NCBI GenBank assembly: GCA_020631735.1
Contig: CM036159.1
Coordinates: forward strand, 95,280,656 to 95,344,655
Length of the DNA: 64,000 nucleotides
From: Saccharum officinarum
Taxonomy: Eukaryota; Streptophyta; Magnoliopsida; Poales; Poaceae
Direction of reading: 5' to 3'
Translations under genes and position numbers: made by a program
The notes under the pieces: model-generated
Seen by the model: only the letters and a program-made list of their open reading frames with translations
Database searches by the model: none
What the model was told of the DNA's origin: nothing
Shown here: piece by piece, positions 36,399-49,110 of the stretch
Position numbering within the stretch: the first letter of the stretch is position 1
How the letters are laid out: each line of letters opens with the position of its first letter

Positions 36399-37081
36399 AG
36401 ACAATTGATCAAATGAAGGAACACTTGGCCAACACTACCACACTTGGAACCCAATACCAGGGGCTTGGGTTGAGTTATTTTTGTATGTATCAGCTTCAGA
36501 AAATGCAGTCAGCACTGTCCTTGGTCAGGAAAAGAAACAGAACATACAAAAAAGCAAGTACCAACAAATTCCTTGTAGTTTTGGTAGCCCGCACATTCAG
36601 AACAAATCATGAGCAAAGCTTAAAACCATTTTTCATGACATCTCTAGTAATAATATGCTAAGTACAATCTTATTAACCAAAAAAACTAAAAAGCTTTAGA
36701 ACTAGCATACATGACAACAAATTCCAGGCTTCAACACAGAACCAGATAAGAATTTCAGAAACTCGGCGTATCTGCTTATTACTATCTACTATCAAGCACA
36801 CTGCACACTTGCTCGCCTAGACTTACTGATACGCAAGGACTACCTGCATAGCAAATACTACAGTTTCTGAAACGCTGCGTAGTGATGGACTATCGATGGC
36901 ACCATGTTTTGCCCAATTAATTTTAGATACATAAGGAAATTTTTGGAAAGCTGTAATATATCAACGGCATAAAATAAATTTTCACCAGGGGAAGGACCAC
37001 CTTTTTAGCGCATGACGCCAGTTTCGCATAATAATTTTAGTTGTCAGAGACCAGCAACCACATACATTTCTATAACTGCTT
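36399..37081. repeat. Contig end duplicated across the second gap (left copy)
   Basis: It matches 37182-37866 and ends exactly at the N run. Identity is very high at first, but the last 150 bp contain many small indels, as at poorly covered contig ends. No gene is seen in it. Confidence 0.93.
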
Positions 37082-37181
37082 NNNNNNNNNNNNNNNNNNN
37101 NNNNNNNNNNNNNNNNNNNNNNNNNNNNNNNNNNNNNNNNNNNNNNNNNNNNNNNNNNNNNNNNNNNNNNNNNNNNNNNNN
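37082..37181. other. Assembly gap, 100 N
   Basis: Exactly 100 N between two copies of the same 0.68-kb sequence. The true gap is probably zero or negative. Confidence 0.99.
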
Positions 37182-37866
37182 AGACAATTGATCAAATGAA
37201 GGAACACTTGGCCAACACCACCACACTTGGAACCCAATACCAGGGGCTTGGGTTGAGTTATTTTTGTATGTATCAGCTTCAGAAGATGCAGTCAGCACTG
37301 TCCTTGGTCAGGAAAAGAAACAGAACATACAAAAAAAGCAAGTACCAACAAATTCCTTGTAGTTTTGGTAGCCCGCACATTCAGAACAAATCATGAGCAA
37401 AGCTTAAAACCATTTTTCATGACATCTCTAGTAATAATATGCTAAGTACAATCTTATTAACCAAAAAAACTAAAAAAGCTTTAGAACTAGCATACATGAC
37501 AACAAATTCCAGGCTTCAACACAGAACCAGATAAGAATTTCAGAAACTCGGCGCATCTGCTTATTACTATCTACTATCAAGCACACTGCACACCTTGCTC
37601 GCCTAGACTTACTGATACGCAAGGACTACCTGCATAGCAAATACTACAGTTTCTGAAACGCTGCGTAGTGATGGACTATCGATGGCACCATGTTTGCCCA
37701 GATTAATTATAGATACATAATGGAAATTTTGGAAACTGTAATATATCAACGGCATAAAACTAAATTTTCCACAGGGGAAGGACCACATGTTTAGCGCATA
37801 CCCATGTTTTCCGCATATAAATTTTAGTTTCGAGACCAGCAACCACATACATTTCTATAACTGCTT
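37182..37866. repeat. Contig end duplicated across the second gap (right copy)
   Basis: It starts directly after the N run with AGACAATTGATCAAATGAAG, the same words as 36399 onward, and continues into unique sequence after 37866. Confidence 0.93.
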
Positions 37867-38062
37867 TGCTTACAACGAATTACTTCTCTCAAAATCAAAA
37901 TCACTCTTGTAGCGAAATTCTGTTTTCTCAATCATAACCACCATTTATACATGCGACCTCTTCCTCATTGGAGTACATTGCAGACTTTTTCGACCAAAAC
38001 ACATGTATTCATAGCCACAGCATGAACATAACTTTAATTATGGCAGTGCCTGTAGTCAGAGT

Positions 38063-40352
38063 TCAAGTCTGCAAAACGAATTATGCATTCAATCAATCAG
38101 TCAGATAACACTGCTGCTGTCACATTGCAATTGAACAGTATAACCAATTTAATGACAAAATGCCAGCAGGTTATATTCAACATTACAAATACTGAGATTT
38201 GTTAACACAGTTTTATGCAACAACAGTCCAAGACATCGGTACGTATTTGGTCAAATTATCAATTTATGACTCATAGGGAAGGCAGAAAGACAAGCTCATC
38301 TACAACTCAACTATATGTCTATATTCATGCGAAATGGTGAGCAAAGAGCTTACAACTACATAGTAGATAACAATTAAGAATAAACACAACTCGATGCAAC
38401 TGCAGTGTAAGATTTCAAATACTACAATAGAATGCTCTTGATAAACAATTAAAGAAATCACACAATGAACCAGCTATTTAGTTTAACAAGCATTTAGGAT
38501 AATAAGACGTGGATATTAGCAAATGCAGTTATCTATAAATATCCAATCCAAACTTATTTTAGATCAGGTAGACAGGTACAGGTATACTTACATCAGAAGT
38601 ATTGACCAGTTTTGGACGACCTGTTTCCTTGTCTATCTCCACCTTGAGACCTATGTTAGCAATCTCTGGAGTTATAACAGGTTCTTGCATCTCAAGTTCA
38701 GAAACCTCCTTCTGATTTTCTTCATTTTTTTTCAAGCAAGTTCTTAACAGCTAGCAGACCCCACTCCCTCAAGTATGGATTATCTTCATCGATGACGCAC
38801 TGCTGCAGTAGCAACATGATCCCACCCAACTGCCTAATCTCATCTTGTACCTTCTTCCTTCTGAGTAAGCAATTAGCAATGACTGCGACCAAATCTCTCC
38901 TGTAACCAATGTATGGGCAGACCTTTGCATTTCCAAGAGCTGGATGGTTATCTCCTTGTCCTCCTGCCATTGATTTTCTGATTGTACTTGGTGGCTCAAG
39001 CTCACCTCTGCAATAGTGAGTCAACAGGCCGTTGAGTATCTGATGAGGTGGATTCCCAGGCACAGATATCCCTCAGGAGCTGCAGTGTATATCCAAGGAC
39101 ATCGATTGCAGGGCTCCCAGTTGGAAGAGGGGAGGTACCTCGGTGAGTAAAATTCACAGTTTCGGCAGCATGCTTGTGTAGATTGAAAACATCGTGCGCA
39201 AAACTATCCGAGACAGTAACTTCTTCGGGACGGCTGTTCAAACACCTTGACAGCGTACCCAGAAGAAAAACATGCTTAGCATTATACTCGCCATTGTCTG
39301 TGCGCTCAGCATCGTTAGCAGAACATAAGGCATAGAACAAGCTCTCAAACTTCTGCTCTTCAACACAGACTTTGAACAGAAGCCACCCTAACCACTCTTC
39401 CTTGTGCCCCACTGCATTACATAATTCTGGTTAGGGTCATATACAGGTCTGTACTTGTACAGATGAAACAACACAGAGGAACTCCTATAACAACATAATA
39501 AATCCCAGTGTTGAAGGCTATACCACATTGCAAAAAAATAACCATAACATTTCCTTGTCATTAAAGATATCAAAAAGTCTGATCCACAATTTCTAAGTTC
39601 TAAAGCTAGGATAGCAGGCTCAGGCATCTTGTCATGCAATCCTGCATGCTGCTGCATGCACAATCTGATACTAGTACTACAATGCATCATAATTCCAACT
39701 GCCAAATTACAGACTGACCTAATATCCTAGTATCTGAAAATAAATCATCGATGTCCATAGCACGTACAGTATTCTGTTTACCCAAAAAGGACACTTGAAC
39801 AACACTGCGGGGGCGAGCTCATCTCACCTTGCGAGGCCGTAGTGACAACTTGGACGAGGATTGGCAGGCCCAGCTCCTCGTGGCACAGCTCCTCGAGCCT
39901 CCCGCGACCGCCTTCCCCGCCGCAGCACGTGTCGAGGACCATGCACAGGGGATCCAGGACTCCCTGGTCCCTGAGCCCCGCGAACTCCCGCAGCGCCTCG
40001 GGGAAGAGCGCCTCCCAGACGGCGTCGCGGTGGAACTCCCCGGCGAGCGCGGCGTTCCCGAGCGCCTGGAGCGCGGCGCGCGCCACGTCGGGAGCGAGCG
40101 AGGGGAAGGAGAGCACGGAGGCGGCGACGGCGGCGGGGCCACAGTGCTTGATGAAGGCGTACTGGTTGAGCTCGTGGCCCGCGAGGAGGTTGCGGAGGAG
40201 GCGGAGGCGCAGGAGCAGGAGGCGCGACGGGGAGGCCGGGAGGAGGAAGAGGGTGTCGGCGAGCACGTCGGAGAGGCCCTCCCGCCCTCCAGGGTCCTGG
40301 AGGCTTCTATGAGCGCGGCGAGGGTCTCCTCGCCGTCGTCGGATCGAGACAT
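38063..40352 (-). CDS. Ataxin-10 homologue (ATXN10 armadillo-like domain), frame disrupted in three places
   Basis: Related to Arabidopsis MEE50 / human ataxin-10, an armadillo-type scaffold of unclear role in plants. Exon 1 (39828-40352) starts MSRSDDGEETLAAL, then ELNQYAFIKHCGPAAVAASV. Exon 2 (39006-39411) has HKEEWLGWLLFKVC. Exon 3 (38592 to about 39004) has the signature ELEPPSTIRKS, GYRRDLVAVIANC, IMLLLQQCVIDEDNP and EWGLLAVKNLLE. A tiny last exon may end at the TGA at 38063-38065. Frames break near 40290 (a G run), near 39010 (after DSLLQ, where homologues I recall are about 11 residues longer) and near 38735 (a run of eight A). It is either a pseudogene or carries sequence errors. Confidence 0.85.
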
Positions 40353-40710
40353 GTTGGTCGGGAACGGTGACACTGCTTTGGCGGCTAGGCAGGCATGTTG
40401 CAGATTGAAAACCTTGAGATTAAAAAAAAACGTTGTAAGAGTATCTCTGAATTGCCCATTAGATGCCACCGGATCCTGATTCAAGCATGCGATACAACAG
40501 CGCAACTGTCAATCTCATCAATCTTATGAGAGTAGATGATAATCACAGTTGATCACGAGATGAGTGTTGTCCGATGATTGTGAGTCTCATGAATGCTCCT
40601 GCCTAGATTCTAGAAGCTGATTGATACATTGATACAGTAGGTGTGTCCTGATTGTGAGTTCTGAATGCTCTGCCCTGCGCTCCACGATTCCTTTTGATGA
40701 AGCATAGCTG
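40353..40710. other. Upstream region of the ataxin-10 homologue
   Basis: No gene seen. It contains the left copy (40693-40707) of a 15-bp direct repeat that recurs at 41979-41993. Confidence 0.5.
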
Positions 40711-41873
40711 GCTAGCGCCGGACGTCCAACGAGCAGACGTCCATGTCCATACGCTCGCGCAACCTGCCCCAATCCGTCCTCGCCCCACCCTCGTCCGTAT
40801 TCGTCTCGCCCCACGTGCGCACTCCGCCCCTGTGTCTATGCCCGCCGGTGATTCCCCGGACCCGCTCCTCACTCTTCGCGCGGGCAGCACTCGAGAGCCG
40901 GGACCCGGCGTGCCCCTGACAGGAGCACCCGTCCGCCCGCCCCTAGCACCTCCCGTCTGCAGCCCCCCTCCCCGCGGCGTGCCGCACGCACCGTCCTCCT
41001 GCCCCCCGGCTCATCCCCGGCTGAACAACATAAAACACTTGCAACATGAAAAAAACTTGAATACAATATACGTTTGAAAACAGACGAAACACTCGAAACA
41101 TGCACTTGCAACATATGTGTGGAATACATGAAACATCTAAAAACAACACTTGCAACTTGCAACATGAAATCACTTGCTGAAACATAAGACTGAAAACAGC
41201 TGAAACATTTTGGAACATACTGTCGCAACATATGTGTGAAACATATGCAACATCCAGATAAAACGATTGCAACATACGTCTGGAAACAGATAAAACATTT
41301 TGAACAAACACTTGCAACATGCATCTGAAACACTCGCAACATATGCAACATCCCTCGATCTACTTTTGCAACATCAAAATGGAACACTTACAACATACAT
41401 CTGAAACGTCTGAAACAATTGAAACATAAGGGAGGGGAAAATCGGGGCCAGTCAATTCGAGCCGCCAGGGTCAGAGCCGGCAGCATACCACCGCCATCAA
41501 TAGTGGGCTTGGTTCGGCCGGGCGGGCGCACTAGCACCACCGCCACCAACGCTACCAGCACCGGTCTCGCTCAACCAGGCAGGCGGCGCTCGCGACGGGA
41601 GGAGCGAGAAGTGCTCGCAACAGGGGCGAGCGAGCGGCGTTGGATGGGGCGAGTGACAGTAGCGAGGCAGAGTGGTATCCGCGTTCGGGACAGGACGGAT
41701 GAACTGGTAGTCGCGAGACGATGTGGTGAAGAGGAGGGAGCGGAAGGGATAAGAAGGTTTTTTCTTTTTTTATATAGAATGGTTGGGGGTGAGGGCGAGT
41801 GGATGAGCGGTGCTGGGCTGCGTCGCGACCCACCATTGACACCGTTTGGGCGGACGGACGTCCTGTACCTAGC
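40711..41873. mobile_element. Non-autonomous TIR element with degenerate GCAACAT/GAAACA repeats
   Basis: The ends GCTAGCGCCGGACGTCC and, inverted, GCTAGGTACAGGACGTCC delimit 1.16 kb. The interior has GC-rich flanks and a 41026-41430 core of irregularly spaced GCAACAT, GAAACA and CTTGCAACAT words. A related core in inverse orientation lies at 58620-59040 and ends in the same terminal motif at 59228. No clear target duplication directly abuts the ends. The superfamily is not determined. Confidence 0.65.
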
Positions 41874-42860
41874 ATTACCCAGCATTACCGTTTGTTCAGG
41901 CTCTGGCGACTGGGTCTGAGGGTACTCCGGCCACCAGGAAGCAAATGGAGCACGGCGCGCTGCGGCATCTTCTGGCCGTTTGATGAAGCATAGACGGTCG
42001 TGATCAAGATCAAGTGACGATTGCAAAGCTTGGCCAATTTACACGTTATTGAATATATAATTTACAGTAAAAGGAAAGGGTTGAAATCAGCAAGGCTTCA
42101 GTTTGCCCGGAAAATCTGTATAAGGATGAAATGAGGTGTTATTTGATTGAATTTGAATGCAGGTTTGCGGTAATATAAAACCAAATGTCACAAATAAATT
42201 GGAGGTTTACAGCTGGTCACACGAACCGCTGGACATTTGTTTTGCGAATTCAACTATGAAGGAAAGACAATCCAGATGCATAAACTCTATTCATACATCG
42301 ATATTTTCTGGGCATTGAAACTAGAATAACGAATACTGGAGAAATTTTTACTAGACCAACAAAATGTATAGCCTAAACTATATGCGTACCTTTAGCCCTA
42401 CTCACAGGGCAAGAAACATTCTATAGCACAAATAGAAGACCATGCTATTCAGCTCCCTCCAGCCAGCTCATCCATCACGACACGACACGACTGCTCCAAC
42501 AATACAATTGAATCCAGATGCATTAATCGTGTTAAACATAAAATCGTGCATTCAACAGCATAACTTGGATGTAACCAGTGATCCTGCAGATTATTCAGAA
42601 TTCTTATAACCCAGCAGTGTGCTTGATTTGAATTTTGCAAGCACTGTAATCCACACTAAAGAACTAAAGAGCGCCAGAATTTTTACTAAGCAAGCATTAC
42701 AACAATGGCGCAGCTCTAACTAACTTTACAACCTTACAACTGAGCAGATATTAATCTAAGCTCCAGCTTCCCTCCTAATAGATAATCTAAGAACACTCAG
42801 AATGCTTAGGACACCTGCCTCTGTTATTTTGACTTGTTGCAGCTTCGGGCTGAAGATAGA
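41874..42860. other. Intergenic region and HMGS 3' flank
   Basis: AT-rich with no supported gene. The HMGS 3' UTR should occupy part of the right half. Confidence 0.5.
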
Positions 42861-45800
42861 TCAGTGGCCGTTGGACATTGCAGTGGTGACAGCGTCACCT
42901 TTCACGTCGTAGAACCTTCGGTACATGGAGTCAACGTGCGTGAGATAATATGTGCCTGCAGATAGCAAACTTGTGTCTTGACTGGTCACGAAATCTTTCG
43001 CCCCATAGCGGTGCTCCATCAGTTTCAGTGCCTCGACAAATTTCTTTGGGGGAACCTGCATGGAACATACACTCTATGTTAATCATAGTGGGCCTCAGTG
43101 ATAATTGAAGATTTTTTTCTTGAAAAAATCGCTAATACTCACCACATGTCTTGCCTTCAATTTCTTGGAAACATCCATTATGTTTGCAATGTTTAGTAGA
43201 CTGAAAGGGTGCTGGCCTTCATTAATCTTGAAAGAGAACATTGTTGATGTCAACCCACTGCCATATGAAAACATAACAATCCTCTGGCCTGCCTGGACAT
43301 GTCAAAAGTACAGGAAGAAAAGAAATTATTTGAACATTGATCGCCCAGTCTTGTAAAAGCATAGGGAAACACACACTGTAAATACTAAATAGTATTATAC
43401 CAGAGTTTCATGTCTATTATGAATAATCGATGCAAGAGCGGCATAGAGTGATGCTGTATACATATTCCCAACTTGTTTTGGGATCAATGTTGTTGGCTGA
43501 ACCTTGGACTCGTACAGGTTCTTTGCAACTTGCTGAGATGCCTGTGTAGCACAGCTTAAATGATCAGCGCCAGATAGTTTGACCATGTGGAGATACTTCT
43601 AGTAATCTAACCTTTTATATACCTTTTCAAGGTCGCGACTCTGGTAGCTTTCTTCAGATGACAAGCCTGCATAGGGTGCCAATTTTCCCCTTGACTCTTC
43701 ATCAACCGTGCTGCTTGATATGGGCGAGAAATCTTTTAGTTGAGCCAGTTGCCAATTTTGACAAGTGAATTGTTTGATGCACGCAAAGATGCTAATATAG
43801 TAAATGACGAACCTGCAGTTTCTCAAGAAATCATTGTAGTACAAACGAGCAAAGCTTTTCTGTACAAGCTGAACAAAGCAAAAACTTATAATTAGGAAGC
43901 ATATAATAAAAAATACTTTGCCGAGAGCAAGAAATATTAAGTTGCCTTTGCAAGACCATCACTGAGATGCCACCTGTCATGTGCACTTTGCTACTGAAAT
44001 CTTAAAATCATAGAGTATGTGTGTTTCAGGTACCTTGTTGTATGGAGAATGGAACACAACATAATCTGCATCAAAAATTGAAAACTGCTTTCCCTCATGC
44101 TTTTCGTACCTGAAATATGGGATAGTGGATTCGGATTCAGTCAGTTCACTCAACTTGGCTAATGTTCTGAAATAAAGGGGTATAACTTACTTTTTGCAAA
44201 ATACATTGTAGCAGGAGTCCAATGTCATGAGGTAGCATGTCTGTGATAGCTTCCCATCAACCACCTACACACATTGCACAGCATAAATTCCTTTCCATTA
44301 AATTTCAAGTTTATTGCGTCTGTTTTGGTGTTCAAGACACATGTAGACTAGAGACAGACCGGATATTCACTTGCGAGATCGGGCTTGTAAAAGTCGTATA
44401 CATGAGCCATATGAGATCCCCTATATTTGCTCTCAAAAGAAATAGGAGCATTTGGTCCAATCAGCATTGCAATAGCAGCCGCACCACCAGTAGGACGAGC
44501 CGGACCTTCAGCGTAAACCTGAAAGAAAGGGTATCAAAGTGGATCGAAAATGACAGGAGGAGAAACAGCAAGTGCTTCAAAAGATCAAGTAAAATAATTA
44601 TGTTCTAGCTAATTAATATCATCTTTACTCGTCACAAATTGAATAATAACATGTCACCTACCGCACTGTCTGTGCAAACAACAAGTCCATAACGCCCGTC
44701 CCATGAGTTGCTCTCAACCCAGTTAACACAATTAAACAATGCAGCTGTTCCACCATAGCATGCATTTGACGAGTCAACTCCTTCAATATCAGTATTGCCA
44801 GATTCCTGAATTCAAATGAAGCTGTCAGAAACCATAAAATTTCAAGACAGCAATTGAAAATAAAATGAACTATTTTCACTTTTTAGCTTATCAACAAGGA
44901 TCACTGGATCATGCCTGAAAACTTCAACCAACCAATTTTTTTTAAAAAAAAAAGAATTGAAAAGATTTTTTGTAATGAAAGAAACAAACCTCAAATATTT
45001 GCATCAGCCATGTCTTTATAGACTTGCTCTTGTCTATTACTGTTTCACTGCCAACTTCCAAACGTCCAATGCTCTTTGGGTCAATGTTATAATTTTTCAG
45101 GAGGGACTTCACCACTGTCAAGCTGAGCCAATATCTTAATAAGTTAGATTTATAACAGAAGGACTAAATGAGAAACAAATATTGTCTGGGTATTGAAAAT
45201 GAAATAACATTGTTTCAAATTGTGTTTCACAAATGACAGGATAAAGGTAAGGGACCAAGGACAATTATCTTCACAAATACAGGAACTAATGTTCTGGTGT
45301 TCAAGGCAGAATCAAATAGCTTAAAATCAAGCATGGCAAAGTGCTATGTTTTGGTTTAGCAATGGCTCTCCCTTGCTTAATTTTGTGTATGATGACCATG
45401 CATATAACTCCGAAACAAAAGAACAATCAAGATAATAGAAAAGAAAGATATAAAGAAAAGAGAAAACAATGAAAATTGGAGCATTAACTAGTAAGTACTC
45501 AGAAAAAATAATATACCTCATCGAAATAACATCCTCAACTTCAGTGCAAAATGCCATACTTTCCTGCCCAAGCCCAATGGTATACTTCCCTTTGCTCACG
45601 CCATCATGTGTTTCCAACTCTTCCTGTAACAAATATCATGTAAATTTGCAGTACACCACAGCAACTACCAAACAGAATGATACTATACTAATAAGCCAAA
45701 GACAAACTGAGGCGTTACGAGTGATTCAACTATCTCACAATAGAAAACTGAATGTATCCTAAAAACATCAGTTGTTTTGAACGGGATGAAGCTCTCGTTT

Positions 45801-47094
45801 AATTTACAATTTACAATATTCTTTTTCCTCCTGTCGTATTCAAGTTTGCAGATATTTTCTAAGAGGTCTGACATGTTGACCTTTATTCTACTCAAAAAAA
45901 TAAATTGTAGAAATAGCAGCATGCACTTGAGGACTGAAACTATTATGCACACGACTGAGGTGAAAGCTTTACTGATTTTCTGTAAACATGGTGAAACAAC
46001 AAAGCAATACGTGATGGCTTCTCCATGGCCATATGTGCCCGCATCCCGTTCTTTGGCCGTCGTAGCTAGCATTGCTGGTGAACCTGTTGTGAACTGTGTA
46101 CTAAAAACAGTTTTGACAGATATTTGATCAGCACGAGGTGCTTAAATGCCGCCACCAGTCCTGCACCTTGAACAGGCCACAAGGGGCCCTAATACTGCTA
46201 GAGAGTTCGTTTCAGTCGGCATCATCTAGACCATTTCCTCCCCGACGCAGCATTTTTCTTTCCAACAAAAAGTGACAAGAATTCGCATGTCAGCAACTAC
46301 GTCTTGTTCCTTTTGCAAAATCAGGGAAGGACCAATTCTGTTTTCACGAAAAGAATGGACAAGGACCGTTGCTCCTTGGCCGGCTCATCAATGACCAACA
46401 CCTATAGCTAGTACTTCATCTACAGTTCCCTTCGGCTCAAGCTCAATTAATGAGTACTGATGAGGAATTATTAATAGTTGGACAACAGTTAAAACGGATG
46501 AGTCTCTCTCTTATATAACTCATTAACTAAGTTAGGTGGACTTGGATCACTGACAAGTGGGCCTAATTAGTTAAACAGGATATTTTGATACGACCCAGCT
46601 CGACTTCCCTACGTACGACACAATTGTCACGGTAGCAGTGCAGCTCTTTGAGCAGGGAGGTCCACCAGCTCTGCTCCGTACCGCGAACGGCCCCAGGCGG
46701 GCGACGGGGTCCTCCCTCAGTCCCTCGTCCGCAAGGCGCAGCCCCGGCGCGAAGAACGGCGGCTGACCTGAAACTCCTACCGGAACCAACAGCCTGAGAG
46801 GCAGGCTAAAACCCGCAGCAACCGTAAAGACCAAAAGAGGCCGCGCAGGCGCAGGGGAACCACGCAAAGCGTGTGGTGCCGTGCGGTGGTGGTGTCCACG
46901 CCGCCTGCCCGCGCGCCTTGGAATCGAACGGACTGAGAGTGCGTGCGTGCGTGTCCGGCGACGACGGCGAATCCAAGGGAAGGGGAAGGGCCGAAGGGGG
47001 AATGCGAATCTGGCGATGGTACCTGGAGCACGCAGTTGGGCGGGAAGTAGATGTCCATGGCGAGGATGCCCACGTCCTTGGCCTCCGACGCCAT
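42861..47094 (-). CDS. HMGS: Hydroxymethylglutaryl-CoA synthase
   Basis: The enzyme condenses acetyl-CoA and acetoacetyl-CoA to HMG-CoA in the cytosolic mevalonate pathway. Twelve exons: 47023-47094, 45517-45623, 44990-45122, 44662-44805, 44360-44518, 44191-44264, 44034-44109, 43813-43868, 43623-43710, 43401-43541, 43143-43292, 42861-43055. All have GT/AG borders and consistent phases, giving an intact 464-residue protein from [14 protein letters not shown] to SNGH. The catalytic triad is present: Glu82 in GRLEVGSE, Cys120 in [11 protein letters not shown] (acyl-enzyme), His250 in FHSPYNK. Length and lack of a transit peptide match plant HMGS. Intron 1 is about 1.4 kb. A TATA box lies about 240 bp upstream of the ATG. 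Confidence 0.97.
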
Positions 47095-47330
47095 CTCTCC
47101 TCCTCCTCCTCCGCCGCCGACGCAAAACTGCAGACAGCCCAAGGGCATGCATGCATGCAAACCGTGTAAGAGAACGGAGCAACTAGTGAACTGCCAATCT
47201 CCGGCCACGGATTGGGAGTACCAGTGGGAGGGGAGAAGCAGATTGGGGAGGGAGGCTACAAGAGCGGATCGCAGCAGGCAAGGGGTGCGGGATGGGCCGG
47301 ACGGGCAAGGCCTCCCCCTCCTCGGCGCCG

Positions 47331-47340
47331 TATATATAAG
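47331..47340 (-). promoter_or_regulatory. Putative TATA box of HMGS
   Basis: CTTATATATA on the minus strand lies about 240 bp upstream of the HMGS start codon, in an otherwise GC-rich promoter. Confidence 0.6.
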
Positions 47341-47799
47341 GATACAGATACACCCCGGCAGCAGCGCGCAGCGCCGCTTTTTCGAAATCCTTTTCGCGTT
47401 TTCTTTTCACTCCTCCTCCGGGCTCCGGTCCTCGTCCTCCCGGGCCGGGCGGTTGGTGGTGGGAACCGGCGCGGGCGCAGGACGGCTGGAGGCTCCTGTC
47501 CGGGCTTGCTGGGCGTCGGGCCTCGGTCGTATCGCCTGGTTGCCACGGGGTCCGAGCACGTGGCCAGCCACGAGTCCGGGACCTCTGGGGAGCATCTGGT
47601 TCTGGCCCTCATGGCAGGACTTGGAGCCTTGGAGACTGGTTGACACTTGTAGGGACCCATCGGACGGGAGTGGCGTGTGGGGGCCTGGCCTAGTGGCCTC
47701 CTGGCTCCGGCATCTTTTTCCAGATCGGATCCGGCTTTTTGACAAGGTTCCTACTGTAAATTTGGAGTGTATATATACTGTAAAGTGCTACATTTATTT
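47341..47799. other. GC-rich upstream region of HMGS
   Basis: Overlapping open frames exist on both strands, but no recognisable protein; they reflect base composition. Confidence 0.5.
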
Positions 47800-48146
47800 C
47801 CTCACTAGTTGTGGATTTAGTTGTGAAAAGATTTTTTGAAAAAAATATCACATCAAATGTTTCATGCGACGTCGGAAAGGGTTTTCGGATACTAATAAAA
47901 AAACTAATTGCATAGCTTGTCTGGAAACCGCGAAACGAATTTATTAAGCCTAATTAATCCGTCATTAGCACATTTTGTACCGTAGCACTTTAGTGTCAAA
48001 TCGCGGATTAATTAGGCTCAAAACGTTAATCTCACGATTTTCAACCAAACTATGCAATTAGTTTTTTTCGTCTACGTTTAATGCTCCGCCGTAAGATTTG
48101 TTAATGTGGTTTTCGTGAAAAGTTTTTGGATCTAAATAAGGCCTAA
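47800..48146. mobile_element. MITE of the grass AT-rich family, left end unclear
   Basis: The interior words (ACTAATAAAAAAACTAATTG, AATTTATTAAGCC, ATTAATCCGTCATTAGCAC) match those at 1-669 and 21977. The right end is CTAAATAAGGCC at about 48146. The left terminus is degraded, so the start is approximate. Confidence 0.55.
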
Positions 48147-48510
48147 AGAAAACAAGTTTGGATGTGGATGCTGTATATATTGCCCACATGTCTCCCCTAT
48201 TTTGTGTTAATGTAGCCATGTAGGTCAGCCGTTACGCTAAGACCTCCTCATTCATCGCTGTCTCTTTCCATTGCTCCTTTTCAGTTTTCATTCATTCGCA
48301 TGGGAAACAAACCCTGCCCGGCTAAAGTGATTGCTTACCAACCACAGCCGGTGAATCCTCGCGCCGCAACAAGCTAAAGAGTCGATTCCCTCGACGCCAT
48401 TGAAAAATTTCGCTCTTACCTCACTGCCATTGAAAGTCTAGAACTTCCCTTATTACCATCAGATAAAAATTCTGATCCTCTCAACGTCATTCACGTCAAC
48501 ATCCGTTAAG

Positions 48511-48745
48511 GGTGTGTTTAGATGGTTGTAAAGTATGTGTAAAGTTTATGTAGCATTTTTCGTTGTTATTTAGTAAAATTTATCTAATCATGGACTAACT
48601 AGGCTTAAAAGATCAGTCTCGACATTTACAGGCAAACTGTGCAATTAGTTATTTTTGTTACCTACATTTAATGCTTCATGCATGCATTCAAAGATTTAAT
48701 GTGACGAGAAATCTTGTAAAATTTTTGGAATTTTGAAGGAACTAC
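48511..48745. mobile_element. MITE remnant, right terminus lost
   Basis: It starts GGTGTGTTTAGATGG after TTAAG and has the family interior (GGACTAACTAGGCTTAAAAG, CATGCATTCAAAG). The expected right inverted end is missing and replaced by GGAACTACTG. Confidence 0.55.
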
Positions 48746-49102
48746 TGTCTAATCTTGTATCGCTGACTAGCGGAACGCATAAAAACCAGTGCATTTTGTG
48801 TCGACTGCAAAATGACCTCCCTTGCCCCTCTTCCAATGACAATATGGGCCCACGTTTCATGGTCTAAAGGCCGCAACAGCGAAGGATCCTCTCGTCTCGT
48901 GGCGGTGGCAACTGGGCGCAGAGGAGGCAGCGTGGCGCGGGGGCCCAGGACCCAGGTGGTGCGTGGGGGAGCGAGCGGGGGCAGGGTCCGCGGCCGCGGG
49001 GGTGGCTGCAAAGCTCCACTGCTCTCTCTAGCGGCCGCGCGTGGCCCTGCTCCACTGCGTGTGGGGCGCTGCCTGCCGTACGGGCGACCGTGGCAAGCAG
49101 CT
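48746..49102. other. GC-rich intergenic stretch
   Basis: No supported gene. It was split from 50099 onward by insertion of the hAT-like element. Confidence 0.4.
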
Positions 49103-49110
49103 CTGCGCGG

